The translations under genes and the position numbers were made by a program. Below are positions 50,758 to 61,448 of a DNA stretch of 64,000 bases, piece by piece. A model generated the notes under the pieces. That model saw only the letters and a program-made list of their open reading frames with translations. It was not told the DNA's origin and did no database searches. The stretch covers positions 1 through 64,000 of the forward strand of contig SHWR01000001.1 of NCBI GenBank assembly GCA_009693745.1, read 5' to 3'. This DNA is from Candidatus Fonsibacter sp. Its GTDB lineage: Bacteria > Pseudomonadota > Alphaproteobacteria > Pelagibacterales > Pelagibacteraceae. The stretch's first letter is position 1, and each line of letters begins with the position of its first letter.

Positions 50758-52153
50758 TTTTTAAATTAACAGCAATTTCTCTAATCCAACTACTGATACT
50801 TCCGGCACCCATACAAACAATAACTTCATTTCCATAAGTATGACGTTTTATAAATCTTTCTAAATCAAATTGATTTTCTATGCATATAACATCTTTTTTT
50901 AAATTCTTTTTGATAAGCTTAGCCAATTCATAATGATTAATATTTTTTATTGGTTTCTCACTTGCTGCATAAATAGGACATAAAACAATTAAATCGCTAT
51001 CTTTAAAAGCGTTTGCAAATTCTTTTTTTAATGAAGCAACTCTTGAATATCTGTGGGGCTGAAATACTGTTACAATTTTTTTGTCCTTAAAACTGGATTT
51101 AATAGCATTTAAAACCGAGGTAATTTCTGTTGGGTGGTGAGCGTAATCATCATAAATTTCACTTCCTCTAAAATTAGTGATTTTAGTTAATCTTCTTTGT
51201 ACCCCTAAAAAATTTTTTAAAGTTTTTTTGATAATATTATTTTTAATACCTAAACTTTTAGCAACTCCTATGGCGGCAGTTGCATTAAGCACATTGTATC
51301 TACCCAATAAATTTAGCTCAATATTTTTAATATACTCAACTTTATTATTAAGTTTTACAGACATATTAAAACACATCATTTTTCCTAAATTTTTTATATT
51401 GTAAGGATGAAGATCTGATCCATTTTCAAAACCATAAGTAATGATGTTAGACTTATTCTTTTTTTTTAAAATTTTTTTTAAAAATTTATCATCGGTACAA
51501 ATAAATGATTTACCAATTAAAGGTGTCTTATTTATAAAAGTTTCAAAACTTTTATATATATTATTAAAATTTTTATAATAATCTAAATGCTCCTTATCAA
51601 TATTACTGACTACGGAATAAGTAATTGGTATTTTTAAAAAACTACCATCAGATTCGTCTGCTTCAACAACCGCCCAGTCTCCTTTTCCAAATAATGCGTT
51701 TGAATTAATTGAGTTTAATATGCCACCATTAATAATCATTGGATCTAGTTTTGCTTTAAACAAAAGTGTTGATATCAATGAAGTAATTGTAGTTTTACCA
51801 TGGGCACCGCTAATCACTATATTTTTTTTTAACTTAACAATTTCAGAAAGCATCTCTACTCTCTGAATAACTAGTATTTTTCTTCTTTTTGCTTCTCTTA
51901 ACTCTGAATTATCTTTGTTAATTGCAGATGAAAATACGACTAGTTTAGAATTTCCTATATTTTTCTTTGCATGATTAAAAAAAATCTTCAATCCAAGCTT
52001 TTGCAATCTTTTTATATTTTTATTATCTCTTGATGGATCACTGCCCTGAACTTTAAATCCAATATTGTGCATGATTTCGGCAATGCCACTCATGCCTATT
52101 CCTCCTATGCCAATAAAATGAACTTGATCATTAGTTGTGATTTTAAAAGTCAT
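50747..52153 (-). CDS. murC: UDP-N-acetylmuramate--L-alanine ligase
   Basis: It adds L-alanine to UDP-MurNAc using ATP. The 468-residue protein has an N-terminal nucleotide fold (VHFIGIGGIGMSGIAEI), the Mur ligase P-loop ISGAHGKTTITSLIST, EADESDGSF, and C-terminal DDYAHHPTEITSVLNAI and VFQPHRYSR. The DDYAHHP motif is specific to MurC. Overlaps murG by four bases. Confidence 0.96.
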   Translation of the reverse strand: MTFKITTNDQVHFIGIGGIGMSGIAEIMHNIGFKVQGSDPSRDNKNIKRLQKLGLKIFFNHAKKNIGNSKLVVFSSAINKDNSELREAKRRKILVIQRVEMLSEIVKLKKNIVISGAHGKTTITSLISTLLFKAKLDPMIINGGILNSINSNALFGKGDWAVVEADESDGSFLKIPITYSVVSNIDKEHLDYYKNFNNIYKSFETFINKTPLIGKSFICTDDKFLKKILKKKNKSNIITYGFENGSDLHPYNIKNLGKMMCFNMSVKLNNKVEYIKNIELNLLGRYNVLNATAAIGVAKSLGIKNNIIKKTLKNFLGVQRRLTKITNFRGSEIYDDYAHHPTEITSVLNAIKSSFKDKKIVTVFQPHRYSRVASLKKEFANAFKDSDLIVLCPIYAASEKPIKNINHYELAKLIKKNLKKDVICIENQFDLERFIKRHTYGNEVIVCMGAGSISSWIREIAVNLKNEH

Positions 52154-53232
52154 GATAAAATACTATTAATTTCTTTTTCAAAAATTTCATTAACGTTTGT
52201 TTTGGTTAATTCTTTTAATTTGCTCTTTTTTTCAAGTAACTTTTCTTTGTTAAGGATCAGTTCTTTTACTAAATCAAATAATTTTTCACTGTTTAGCTCC
52301 TGTTGATCAATAAGCCAACAAGCGTTTATTCTAAAAAAATAATCCGCATTATAAAATTGATGATTATCTAAAGAGTCTTTAAATGGGATCGCTATAAATG
52401 GTATCTGTAAAAAAGCTAACTCTGATAATGTTGAAGAGCCAGCTCTTGTAATAACCAAATCTGAAAGCATCATATATTTTTCAATATTTGGTTTAAAATT
52501 AAAAATAGTAACATTAGAATTATTTTTATAAGAAAAATCTATTTTTGATTCCTGCTCCTTATTTCCAGCTTGATGAAAAATTCTTATTTTTTTATTCAAA
52601 TTAAATAATCTATTTAAGGATTGAGGCAGTGTTTTGCTAAAAATCTCTGCGCCTTGACTTCCACCAATAACAAGTAAAGTAAAATCAAAATTATTATCTT
52701 TTTTTAAATAATTATTATCTTTTGCTATATAAATTTGCTCTCTAATTAATTGTCCAACAAAATTAATTTTATTATTATTATTTATATTTAAGTTCTTTAA
52801 TGGATATCCTGTAAATATTTTTATCGAGCTATTTAAAAAAAATTTATTGACTCTTCCGACTACAGAGTTTGTTTCATAAATAATAAATTTTTTATTAAGT
52901 AATCTTGCTGCTAATAAAATAGGAAAAGAAGCATACCCACCCGAGCCAATAATTAATTGTGGTTTCTTAAATAAAAGAAAAAAAATTGAATATAAAAATG
53001 AAATAAATATTAAAAATACTGAATAAATTAACCCTAAACCTTTTTTTCCTGTGAGTGTTCTTACATTAATAAATGTAATATTTCTTAGATTAATATTATT
53101 TATAAATTTCTTAGCTCTATAATCAGTAATAAGATCTACATTAAAATTTTTTTTTTCTAAATATTCGGCAATTGATATGGCTGGAAATATATGGCCTCCA
53201 GTACCACCTGTACAAATTAAAATCTTTTTCAT
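52150..53232 (-). CDS. murG: UDP-GlcNAc:lipid I GlcNAc transferase
   Basis: A peripheral inner-membrane GT-B glycosyltransferase that turns lipid I into lipid II. The 360-residue protein has GGTGGHIFPAISIAEYL at the N-terminus, IIGSGGYASFPILLAA, LLVIGGSQGAEIFS and the donor-binding SDLVITRAGSSTLSELAFLQIPFIAIPF. All family landmarks are intact. The start overlaps the ftsW stop by one base. Confidence 0.96.
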   Translation of the reverse strand: MKKILICTGGTGGHIFPAISIAEYLEKKNFNVDLITDYRAKKFINNINLRNITFINVRTLTGKKGLGLIYSVFLIFISFLYSIFFLLFKKPQLIIGSGGYASFPILLAARLLNKKFIIYETNSVVGRVNKFFLNSSIKIFTGYPLKNLNINNNNKINFVGQLIREQIYIAKDNNYLKKDNNFDFTLLVIGGSQGAEIFSKTLPQSLNRLFNLNKKIRIFHQAGNKEQESKIDFSYKNNSNVTIFNFKPNIEKYMMLSDLVITRAGSSTLSELAFLQIPFIAIPFKDSLDNHQFYNADYFFRINACWLIDQQELNSEKLFDLVKELILNKEKLLEKKSKLKELTKTNVNEIFEKEINSILS

Positions 53233-54356
53233 TAAGATAATTTTCTCTTAGTAAAACAAAGTAATATTCCAAATATTATTCCACAGCCAATCATGGATGA
53301 TCCTCCATAACTTATAAAAGGAAAGGTCATTCCTTTGTTTGGAAGAATATTTAAAGTAACTCCTAAGTTAATAATAGATTGTAAATAAACTAGACAGGAC
53401 AATCCTATTAACACTAATTTTCTAAAAGAATTGTTTTCACTATTAAATTGAGAAAAAGCTCTTAAAAAAATAAAAGTTATTATTAAAAAAATTATTAATA
53501 TCATCAAAATACCAAATTCTTCGCCGATCACTGCTAAAACAAAATCAGTATGTGCCTCAGGAACTCTCTCTTTCAATATTCCTTCGCCTATTCCTCTTCC
53601 TGTAAATCCACCTTGTTTTAATGCCTCCAGTGCTTTTTGCGTTTGCAAATTATCTCCTTTACTAGGATCAATAAAAGTTCTTAATCTTCTTAAAATATAA
53701 GAAAACCTATCGCTAAATAATAATATTACGGATGCTATTCCTAAAAAGATAACCAAACCTAAAAAAAAAAGAAGAATAATACTAACTCCAGAAACAAATA
53801 TTAAAATTAACCAAACTAAAAAAATTAATAAGCTTTGACCAACATCAGGCTGGTTTAGTAATAATAATAAAGAAAAAAATAATACACAAAAACTATAAAA
53901 AATTCTTAATTTAAGATCTCCTATCTGTGAATTAGAAATAATTAAAGAACACAATAAAACAAAAAAAGGTTTATAAATTTCAACTGGTTGAAATCTAAAA
54001 AAAATTAAATTTATCCATCTTTTAGAACCCTTAACCTCCACTCCGAAAATTAAGACTGATAACAATAAAAAGGAGGTAATAATAAAACCTAAAATACAAT
54101 ATTTCTCTATTTGCTTTGCGTCCAATAAAGACAAGAAAGCTAAAATTAAAAAACTTATAAATGCAAATAAAATATGTTTTGCTAATAAAAGATAATCTGT
54201 TTTATATATTCTTTCTGAAGCAATATTAGAAGTAGACGTATAAGCAAAAAATATTCCTAAAAATATTAAAGAAATTATTAAAATAAAAAGTAGTTTATCA
54301 ATATTTCTCCACCATAAAGCCAGTTGATTAGTATTGGTTCTGCCAAGATTTATCAT
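53232..54356 (-). CDS. ftsW: Septal peptidoglycan polymerase FtsW
   Basis: A SEDS-family multi-pass membrane glycosyltransferase that polymerises lipid II at the septum with FtsI. The 374-residue protein has KGSKRWINLIFFRFQPVEIYKPFFVL with the conserved Trp-Ile segment, NQPDVGQSLLIFLVWLILIFVSG containing the catalytic-site Asp, FVLAVIGEEFG, and GMTFPFISYGGSSMIGCGI near the end. Position between murD and murG supports FtsW over RodA. Confidence 0.94.
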   Translation of the reverse strand: MINLGRTNTNQLALWWRNIDKLLFILIISLIFLGIFFAYTSTSNIASERIYKTDYLLLAKHILFAFISFLILAFLSLLDAKQIEKYCILGFIITSFLLLSVLIFGVEVKGSKRWINLIFFRFQPVEIYKPFFVLLCSLIISNSQIGDLKLRIFYSFCVLFFSLLLLLNQPDVGQSLLIFLVWLILIFVSGVSIILLFFLGLVIFLGIASVILLFSDRFSYILRRLRTFIDPSKGDNLQTQKALEALKQGGFTGRGIGEGILKERVPEAHTDFVLAVIGEEFGILMILIIFLIITFIFLRAFSQFNSENNSFRKLVLIGLSCLVYLQSIINLGVTLNILPNKGMTFPFISYGGSSMIGCGIIFGILLCFTKRKLS

Positions 54357-55654
54357 GAATATTTTTTTACTAACTGTTTAAAGGTATTTCCTCGATGTTC
54401 AAAATTTTTATACTGATCAAAAGAAGCAGCTGAAGGGCTTAATAATATAACTTGTTTTGAATTAGGGTAATTTTTTGCTTCACTTAAAGCTGATAGCAAT
54501 GCATTCTTAAGAGAGCGGCTAGCATTATACTTTATAGTATTTTTAATTTGTTTTAAAAAAAAATTTATATTTTTTCCTATAATGTAAGCTTTCAATATAG
54601 ATTTTCTAAATTTACCAACAATTATTTTATCTTTTGCTTTTGCAAGTCCTCCTACAATCCAATGAATATTTTTATAATTATTTAAAGCGACTTCAGTTGA
54701 TGAAAAATTTGTTGCTTTAGAGTCATTTATAAAAGTTAAATTATTTTTTATCTTGATAATTTCTTGTCTATGAGGAAGTCCTTTAAAATTTTTAACGGTT
54801 TTTAAATAAGCATGATTTGAAACTTTAAATAATTTTGCAATTTGCAAGACAATATAAAGAAAATTTTTAAAATGAAGTCCTTTTAGCTGTGCACTAATTA
54901 AATCATCTTTAATATAATAATGAATATTTTTTTTTATTAATTTAATGTTTTTTTGATTATATTTCTCAGATTTTAAAACTTTAAATATTATAGACTGCTT
55001 ATCATTGCTCAAATCTAAAAAACCAATTCCTGTCTGCTTTAATCCTTTAAAAATTTTAAGCTTAGCTGAAATATATTTGCTAAAACTCTCATGTCTTTCA
55101 ATATGATCCGGGCTAACATTTAACAAAATTGAAACCGAGCTTGATAAGCGTGAGGAATAGTCGAGCTGATAAGATGACAGTTCAAGTACAAAAATTGCCG
55201 ATTTTTCTTTATATGGTAAAGCTAAGACGGGAGTTCCGTAATTTCCTCCAATATAAACCTGCTTTTTTGAATTTTTTAATAACTCATAAATTAATTTACA
55301 CATGGTGGATTTACCATTGGTGCCGGTTACCATAATAACTTTTTGATTTTTAATAGAGCTACAAAATAAATCTAAATCAGTAATAATTTTATTTTTATTT
55401 TTCTGAAAAAAACATTTTTTTGAATGTGAATAAATATTAATTCCTGGCGATATGACTATAAAATCATAACTGCTCTTAAACCAATCTTTGTTTACTCGAT
55501 ATCTATCTTTAAATTTTTTTCTTAATTGTTTACTATCATCCCAGCATTCAATATTGGCTTTATTTTTTTGCAGCTGAGATAAAGTTGCATTACCACTAAT
55601 GCCAAGACCAAAAACTAAAAATTTTTTTTGGCTACACTGTTCTAGAGAGAGCAT
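54353..55654 (-). CDS. murD: UDP-N-acetylmuramoylalanine--D-glutamate ligase
   Basis: It adds D-glutamate to UDP-MurNAc-L-alanine. The 433-residue protein has FGLGISGNATLSQL, the P-loop MVTGTNGKSTMCKLIYELL, LELSSYQL, NVSPDHIERHESF, NDSKATNFSSTEVAL and LLSPSAASFDQYKNFEHRGNTF. The last two are specific to MurD. D-glutamate demand links it loosely with the DUF1445 gene elsewhere in the window. Confidence 0.96.
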   Translation of the reverse strand: MLSLEQCSQKKFLVFGLGISGNATLSQLQKNKANIECWDDSKQLRKKFKDRYRVNKDWFKSSYDFIVISPGINIYSHSKKCFFQKNKNKIITDLDLFCSSIKNQKVIMVTGTNGKSTMCKLIYELLKNSKKQVYIGGNYGTPVLALPYKEKSAIFVLELSSYQLDYSSRLSSSVSILLNVSPDHIERHESFSKYISAKLKIFKGLKQTGIGFLDLSNDKQSIIFKVLKSEKYNQKNIKLIKKNIHYYIKDDLISAQLKGLHFKNFLYIVLQIAKLFKVSNHAYLKTVKNFKGLPHRQEIIKIKNNLTFINDSKATNFSSTEVALNNYKNIHWIVGGLAKAKDKIIVGKFRKSILKAYIIGKNINFFLKQIKNTIKYNASRSLKNALLSALSEAKNYPNSKQVILLSPSAASFDQYKNFEHRGNTFKQLVKKYS

Positions 55655-56742
55655 TATCTTAATTTAAGAGATGCAAGACCTACCAAAGCAAAAACTATCG
55701 CTATAATCCAAAAACGAATTACAATTGTAGATTCGCTCCAGCCTTTTTTTTCAAAATGATGATGTAAAGGAGCCATCTGAAAAACTCTTTTTCCTGTTAA
55801 TTTAAAAGAGAGAACTTGAATAATAACTGACAAAGATTCTAGTACAAAAAGTCCACCCACAATTGCAAGAACTATTTCATGCTTAGTTATAATTCCAATA
55901 GCTCCGAGTGCTGCCCCCAAAGACAATGAACCAGTATCTCCCATGAAAACTTTAGCCGGGGGAGAATTAAACCATAAAAATCCTAAGCCGGCTCCTATCA
56001 TTGCTCCTAAAAAAATACAAATTTCTCCTGTATTTTTAATATAAGCTAACTGAAGATATTTTGAAAAAATAATGTTGCCTGAAACATAAGCTATAAATGC
56101 AAAAGTCAGTGCAACAAGAATGACTGGAACGATCGCTAGTCCATCAAGACCATCTGTTAAATTAACGGCATTAGATGAACCAACAATAACCGCTAAACCA
56201 AATATAAAATAAAAAATTCCAATATTTAAAATAAAATTCTTAAATAACGGAAAATAAATTTTATAATTATGCTCTACTTCAGTATTTAAAATTATTAAAT
56301 ATATAACAACTATACCGCTTAAAATTTGTAAAAATAATTTTAATTTAGCACTAATCCCCCTAAAATTATTTTTGATAACTTTTAAATAATCATCAACAAA
56401 ACCTATTGTTCCAAAACATAGTAAACAAAAAATTAAAATTAAAATATATTTATTTGTAAGATCGGCCCACAACAAGGTTGAAAATAAGATGCTTAAAATA
56501 ATTATCAATCCCCCCATGGTAGGAGTTCCTGATTTTTTTATAATATGTGATAAAGGGCCGTCATTACGTATAGGCTGACCATATTTTTGAAATGATTTTA
56601 ACTTAGTAATTAAACTTTCTCCAATTAAAAGTATAAAAGCTAATGAAGTAACGACTGAAATACCAGTTCTAAAAGTAATATATTTAAAAACATTAAAAAC
56701 ACTTACTTCAGATGAAAAATATTTAAAAAAAAAATAAAGCAT
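55654..56742 (-). CDS. mraY: Phospho-MurNAc-pentapeptide transferase
   Basis: An integral membrane enzyme that forms lipid I from UDP-MurNAc-pentapeptide and undecaprenyl phosphate. The 362-residue protein has [24 protein letters not shown] with the catalytic-site Asp pair, [46 protein letters not shown] and [15 protein letters not shown]. Complete and of family length. Follows murF with two bases between. Confidence 0.97.
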   Translation of the reverse strand: MLYFFFKYFSSEVSVFNVFKYITFRTGISVVTSLAFILLIGESLITKLKSFQKYGQPIRNDGPLSHIIKKSGTPTMGGLIIILSILFSTLLWADLTNKYILILIFCLLCFGTIGFVDDYLKVIKNNFRGISAKLKLFLQILSGIVVIYLIILNTEVEHNYKIYFPLFKNFILNIGIFYFIFGLAVIVGSSNAVNLTDGLDGLAIVPVILVALTFAFIAYVSGNIIFSKYLQLAYIKNTGEICIFLGAMIGAGLGFLWFNSPPAKVFMGDTGSLSLGAALGAIGIITKHEIVLAIVGGLFVLESLSVIIQVLSFKLTGKRVFQMAPLHHHFEKKGWSESTIVIRFWIIAIVFALVGLASLKLR

Positions 56743-56744
56743 TA

Positions 56745-58091
56745 TTAAAATTTGTTAAAAAAATTAAACAAACCAATTCTATTTGATGATTTAACTAACA
56801 AAATATCATTATTCTCTAAAAGTTTGAAAATATTTTCTTTGAGAAAACTAATATTTTTAATCAAAAGCCCTCTTTTGCTATGATTTAGCTTTTGATAAGC
56901 GTGCCTAATCTCTGAACCTATGCAATAAACTTTGTCTATATTAGTTTTGTTTAATATTTTTGCTGCTTGTTGATGATAATATTTTGATCGTTTTCCAAGT
57001 TCTAACATATCACCCATAATCAAAATTTTTCTTTGATTATTTTTTTTTCTTAGTGAAAAATTATTAATTGCTTCATTAAGAGATGTTGGATTAGAGTTAT
57101 AACTATCATTAATTAAAAGAATTTTTTTATTTTTAATTTTAATTTTTTTTTCATTTCCTCTGCCTTCTGTAATTTTAAAATTATTAAAATTATCTTTTAA
57201 AAAATTTATATTATGATTTAAATAATAATGAACACATAATGTTGCTGCTACATTATATAAATAAGACTTGCTAAAATTTTTTATTTTAAATTTAATTATT
57301 TTATTCTTTATTTTAAAAAATATTTTTTCTCTATTTTTTTTTATCTGAATATCTGATTTTGAAAAACCAAAAGTTATTATTTTAATATTTTTATCTTTTG
57401 CAATTTTTTTAAGAGAATTAAAAAATTTATCATCTTTATTTAAAATAATAACTCCATTTTGAGAAATGCCATTCATAATCTCTGCTTTTGCTTTGCAAAT
57501 TTCAAAAATATTATTAAAATTTTCTAAATGAGCAGGACCAATATTAGTTATAATTGCGACATGCGGTTTTACTAAATTAACAAGGTTATCAATTTCACCT
57601 TTTGAACTCATTCCAAGCTCAAAAATTCCATATTTATTATCAGAACTTAAATTTGCTAAAGAATAAGGAACTCCAAAATGATTATTAAAAGATTTACGTG
57701 AGCAATACGTCTTTCCAAACTTATGTAATGAACTATTTAATAAATTTTTTAATGAAGTTTTTCCACAACTACCAGTTATAGCTACAATCTTAGCTTCGCT
57801 TCTCTGTCTTGCGTAGGATGCTAAATCTCTTAAACTTTCTAAAGTATTCTGAGTTCTTAGCGATCTTTTATTTTTAACTGTTTTACTAACGATAGCTAAA
57901 TTATTACTATTTTTTAAAACTTTTTTAACATATCGATGACCATCGTCATTATTTCCTTTTATTGCAAAAAATATTTCTCTATTTGAAACTTCTCTACTAT
58001 CTATTGCAACTTTATTAAAAAATGACTTATTATTTACATCTGAATTAAAAACTGCATTAAGTTCCTCACCTGAATAAAGATACTTTGTCAT
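56745..58091 (-). CDS. murF: UDP-MurNAc-tripeptide--D-alanyl-D-alanine ligase
   Basis: It adds D-Ala-D-Ala to the UDP-MurNAc tripeptide. The 448-residue protein has [19 protein letters not shown] with the MurE/MurF N-terminal domain, P-loop [40 protein letters not shown] and [15 protein letters not shown], which is typical of MurF. The middle is unusually lysine- and asparagine-rich, as expected from base composition. Two bases separate it from mraY. Confidence 0.95.
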   Translation of the reverse strand: MTKYLYSGEELNAVFNSDVNNKSFFNKVAIDSREVSNREIFFAIKGNNDDGHRYVKKVLKNSNNLAIVSKTVKNKRSLRTQNTLESLRDLASYARQRSEAKIVAITGSCGKTSLKNLLNSSLHKFGKTYCSRKSFNNHFGVPYSLANLSSDNKYGIFELGMSSKGEIDNLVNLVKPHVAIITNIGPAHLENFNNIFEICKAKAEIMNGISQNGVIILNKDDKFFNSLKKIAKDKNIKIITFGFSKSDIQIKKNREKIFFKIKNKIIKFKIKNFSKSYLYNVAATLCVHYYLNHNINFLKDNFNNFKITEGRGNEKKIKIKNKKILLINDSYNSNPTSLNEAINNFSLRKKNNQRKILIMGDMLELGKRSKYYHQQAAKILNKTNIDKVYCIGSEIRHAYQKLNHSKRGLLIKNISFLKENIFKLLENNDILLVKSSNRIGLFNFFNKF

Positions 58092-58092
58092 T

Positions 58093-59493
58093 TTAGTTTA
58101 AAAAATTTTCAGATACTTTTTGATCAGAAAAATATTTTTTTTGATTATTTATTATCTGATAATTTTCATGTCCTTTTCCAGCAATCAATAAAATACTATT
58201 AGTCTCAAGATTCTTAATAGCTGATTTAATCGCCATTTTTCTATCTAATATAACCTTTGATCTTGAACACCCTTTTTTAATTTGCCTAATAATAGAAGTA
58301 GGATTTTCAGATCTGGGATTATCATTCGTTAGATATATTTTATGAGCGAATTGATCTGCTATTTTCCCCATTTTATATCTTTTTCCTTTGTCTCGATCAC
58401 CACCGCACCCAAATACAACATCTACTTTTTTATTAAACTGCTTTTTTAATGTTTGAATACTCTTTTTTAAAGCATCTGGAGTGTGAGCGTAATCAACCAC
58501 TACAGCTGATTTTTTTTTACTACCTACATACTGCATCCTACCAGTCGCAGACCTTATTTTGGATAAAATGTTAATAATTTTATTTGTATTTTTAACAGAT
58601 ACATAGGAAGCTATCATTGCTGCAAATAAATTTTTAATTTGAAAATCTCCTAATAGATTAACTCTTATATTATATATATTATTTAAAAAATTAATTTTTA
58701 CTAACTGCTGCTTTCCTAAAAAATAATGTGAAATTAATTTAATTATATTTCCTTTAGATCCGAAGGATAGAATGTTTATTTTTCTTTTTTTACAAATTTT
58801 ACTTAATACGGAATATTCAGGAATATCAGAGTCTAGAATAGCAAAAGATTTTTTTTTTAATAAAGAACTAAAAAGATAAAGCTTAGATTTTAAATAATTT
58901 TTTAAATTTTTATGATAATCTAAATGATCCTGCGTAAAATTTGTAAAAATTCCGACTTTAAAATTAATATTATCTAATCTATTTTGATGAAGTCCATGAC
59001 TAGAAGCCTCTAAACATACATTATCAATTTTATTTTTTTTAAGAAAATTTAATTCTTTATGAACTGTAATAACATCAGGAGTTGTAAGATTACTTTTTTT
59101 AACTTTATTCTTATAAAGAATACCAAGAGTACCAATAACTGCTGAATTTATTTTAAGATTTCTTAGAATTTGAAAATAAAAATTAGCAACAGATGATTTT
59201 CCATTTGTTCCTGTTACTGCAATTATATTATTTGGTTTTTCTTTATATTTTACAGAACATGCTTCTGCTAAAAATTTTCTAACATTTTTCACTATTAAAT
59301 AATTTTTATTTTTTATATTTTTACTTGTAACAACTTTAGAAGCTCCTTTTGATAAAGCTTCTGAAGAATATAAATTTCCTGATTGTTTTGAACCGTCAAT
59401 TGCAAAAAAAATATCATTTTTTTTTACATTTTTTGAGTTAATAGAAAAATCTCTATTTTGATATTTTAAAAATTTAATTTTTTTACTTAACAT
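58093..59493 (-). CDS. murE: UDP-MurNAc-L-Ala-D-Glu--meso-diaminopimelate ligase
   Basis: It adds the third residue to the stem peptide. The 466-residue protein has the P-loop AVTGTNGKSSVANF, EASSHGLHQNRLD, FTNFTQDHLDYH, DYAHTPDALKKSI and FGCGGDRDKGKR. The specificity motif DNPRSENP indicates meso-diaminopimelate instead of lysine, so the wall is the usual Gram-negative type. Overlaps ftsI by 11 bases. Confidence 0.96.
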   Translation of the reverse strand: MLSKKIKFLKYQNRDFSINSKNVKKNDIFFAIDGSKQSGNLYSSEALSKGASKVVTSKNIKNKNYLIVKNVRKFLAEACSVKYKEKPNNIIAVTGTNGKSSVANFYFQILRNLKINSAVIGTLGILYKNKVKKSNLTTPDVITVHKELNFLKKNKIDNVCLEASSHGLHQNRLDNINFKVGIFTNFTQDHLDYHKNLKNYLKSKLYLFSSLLKKKSFAILDSDIPEYSVLSKICKKRKINILSFGSKGNIIKLISHYFLGKQQLVKINFLNNIYNIRVNLLGDFQIKNLFAAMIASYVSVKNTNKIINILSKIRSATGRMQYVGSKKKSAVVVDYAHTPDALKKSIQTLKKQFNKKVDVVFGCGGDRDKGKRYKMGKIADQFAHKIYLTNDNPRSENPTSIIRQIKKGCSRSKVILDRKMAIKSAIKNLETNSILLIAGKGHENYQIINNQKKYFSDQKVSENFLN

Positions 59494-61189
59494 TCAGAGC
59501 AATATTATAATTCTTTGAAGTCAAAATAGGTCCTATTCTTTTTATAATTGTCGCTGCTGTTGGAACGACATTCCATCCTGAATCTGATTTGTAAAAGCCT
59601 TTACTAGGAATAGCTTTTGGTTCATCAATCATAACTAATAATAAATACTCTGGTTTTTCTTCAGGATATGCTGAGACAAAGACAGTCATCACATCTTTTG
59701 AGTAGCCTTTCGATGTTGTAGAAACTTTAATAGCTGTTCCTGTCTTTCCTATAACTGAATAACCATTAACATCAGCTTTTTTAGCGGTACCTTGCATAGG
59801 ATCTTCCTTATCAACTACCCTTCTAAGCATTTTAACCATTTTCTTACTCGTTTCTTCACTAATAATTCTTTCTTTTTTTGTATTTTGATTTTGTTTCACT
59901 AAAGTTGGATAAATTTTATATCCACCATTTATTAATGATGCATAAGCTGATGCTAACTGTATTGGAGTGGTACTAATTCCATGACCATAAGAAGCTGTCG
60001 CTAAAGTACAATTATCCCATTTCATTGGCAAAGATTTCCCTTTTTCTGGAAGTTCAACGGATGCTTTTTCAAATATTCCTAACTTGGTCAAAAAATTTTT
60101 ATGATTTTCAATTCCAATTTTTTCTATTATTTTTATTGTACCTATATTAGATGATTTTACTAAAATTTCTGTGGTAGTAAGATCTCTTTTTAAATTTTTA
60201 TCATGTTCATTAATAGGCTGAGTAATACCACAATTATATACTTGTTTTTCTAGATTCTTAAATAAAGTATTCTCATCAATAAGCTTTAATTCTAGTGCAT
60301 TTGCGATTGTCAAAGCTTTAAATACTGATCCTAATTCGTAAACCCCAAGAGTAATTTTATTTAAATATTTATCATCATTCATTAATGCTCTTCTGTTGAT
60401 GTCAAAATCTGGCAAAGAAACTAATGATATTATTTCTCCAGAATTAACATTCATAAGAAGGGACGCTGCTCCTTTTGCTGAATAATCTGCGATAGCTTTT
60501 TCTAGCGCATCTCTCACTTGCGATTGTATCATTGTGTCTAGTGTAATTTGAAAAGAACTATCAGAAAATTTTTTATTGAAAATCTGATTATTAAAATGAT
60601 TTTCAACTCCTGAGATACCCTTATTATCCTCATCTGTTTGCCCTAATATATGACTAAATAAATTTCTCTGAGGATAAATTCTAACCTGTCTTTTACTTAG
60701 TTCTATTGCAGGTTCACCTAGCATAATTGCTTTTTTATACTCGATATGATCAAGTTTTTTCTTAAGAACTAATCTTTTTTTCTCTACACTTTCTTTTTGA
60801 ATTTCATTTATATTTAAGCCTGGAAATTGAGATTTTAATTTAATTAAAAGTTGAGGTAAATCTTTTGTCTTATCTACTTTTAAAACAAGATCATAAATAT
60901 CAATATTTTTAGCTATTAATAAATTAGATCTATCAACAATATCTCTTCTTTGGCTGTAGTCTTTGTCAATAATAAAATCGTCAAAATTAATCTCATTACT
61001 TCTGTTAATACCAAGATACAAAAGCTTTAATAAAATTACTAAAAATACAAAGAAAAATATTTTAAATATAAAATTTGCTCTAGAACTAAATAAGGAGTGA
61101 ATACTATTTATATTATTTTCATTATCGTTTTTAATAAAATTCTGAAAATAAAAGCTTTTTTGTTTATTATTATTTAGTTTATTTTTCAT
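59483..61189 (-). CDS. ftsI: Septal transpeptidase FtsI (PBP3)
   Basis: A class B penicillin-binding protein that crosslinks septal peptidoglycan with FtsW. The 568-residue protein has a cytoplasmic tail, one membrane anchor (about residues 38-58), a dimerisation domain with RRDIVDRSNLLIAKN and GVENHFNNQ, and a transpeptidase domain. Active-site motifs: SVFK with Ser288 and Lys291, SSN at 346-348, and GKTGTAIKV. Overlaps ftsL by 11 bases. Confidence 0.95.
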   Translation of the reverse strand: MKNKLNNNKQKSFYFQNFIKNDNENNINSIHSLFSSRANFIFKIFFFVFLVILLKLLYLGINRSNEINFDDFIIDKDYSQRRDIVDRSNLLIAKNIDIYDLVLKVDKTKDLPQLLIKLKSQFPGLNINEIQKESVEKKRLVLKKKLDHIEYKKAIMLGEPAIELSKRQVRIYPQRNLFSHILGQTDEDNKGISGVENHFNNQIFNKKFSDSSFQITLDTMIQSQVRDALEKAIADYSAKGAASLLMNVNSGEIISLVSLPDFDINRRALMNDDKYLNKITLGVYELGSVFKALTIANALELKLIDENTLFKNLEKQVYNCGITQPINEHDKNLKRDLTTTEILVKSSNIGTIKIIEKIGIENHKNFLTKLGIFEKASVELPEKGKSLPMKWDNCTLATASYGHGISTTPIQLASAYASLINGGYKIYPTLVKQNQNTKKERIISEETSKKMVKMLRRVVDKEDPMQGTAKKADVNGYSVIGKTGTAIKVSTTSKGYSKDVMTVFVSAYPEEKPEYLLLVMIDEPKAIPSKGFYKSDSGWNVVPTAATIIKRIGPILTSKNYNIALNVK

Positions 61190-61448
61190 TTAAGTATTTA
61201 AAATTAGTTTTATCCATTTCAATATAGTCTGAAGATAAATGTTGTTTAGCTAATTTTTTTACTCTTTCAGGAGAAGCAAGATAATTATTCTCTAGTTTTT
61301 CATTTTTTAATTTTTCAACTAGATCCGTCTGTTCTTGCTTTAATTTAAGTATTTCTTTTTCTAGATCACGAGTTTTATTCTTAATATAAGACACGCATAT
61401 TGTTCCAAAAATAACTATAAATAATAAAATTATTATTTGTTTACGCAT
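61179..61448 (-). CDS. ftsL: Cell division protein FtsL-like
   Basis: An 89-residue bitopic protein: one membrane segment (IIILLFIVIFGTICVSYI) followed by a coiled coil rich in Leu, Glu and Lys (RDLEKEILKLKQEQTDLVEKL) and a short tail with SPERVKKLAKQHL. That architecture and the site between rsmH and ftsI identify FtsL, a partner of FtsB/FtsQ and activator of FtsWI; sequence conservation is otherwise poor. Its start lies inside the rsmH 3' end (16-base overlap). Confidence 0.85.
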   Translation of the reverse strand: MRKQIIILLFIVIFGTICVSYIKNKTRDLEKEILKLKQEQTDLVEKLKNEKLENNYLASPERVKKLAKQHLSSDYIEMDKTNFKYLNEK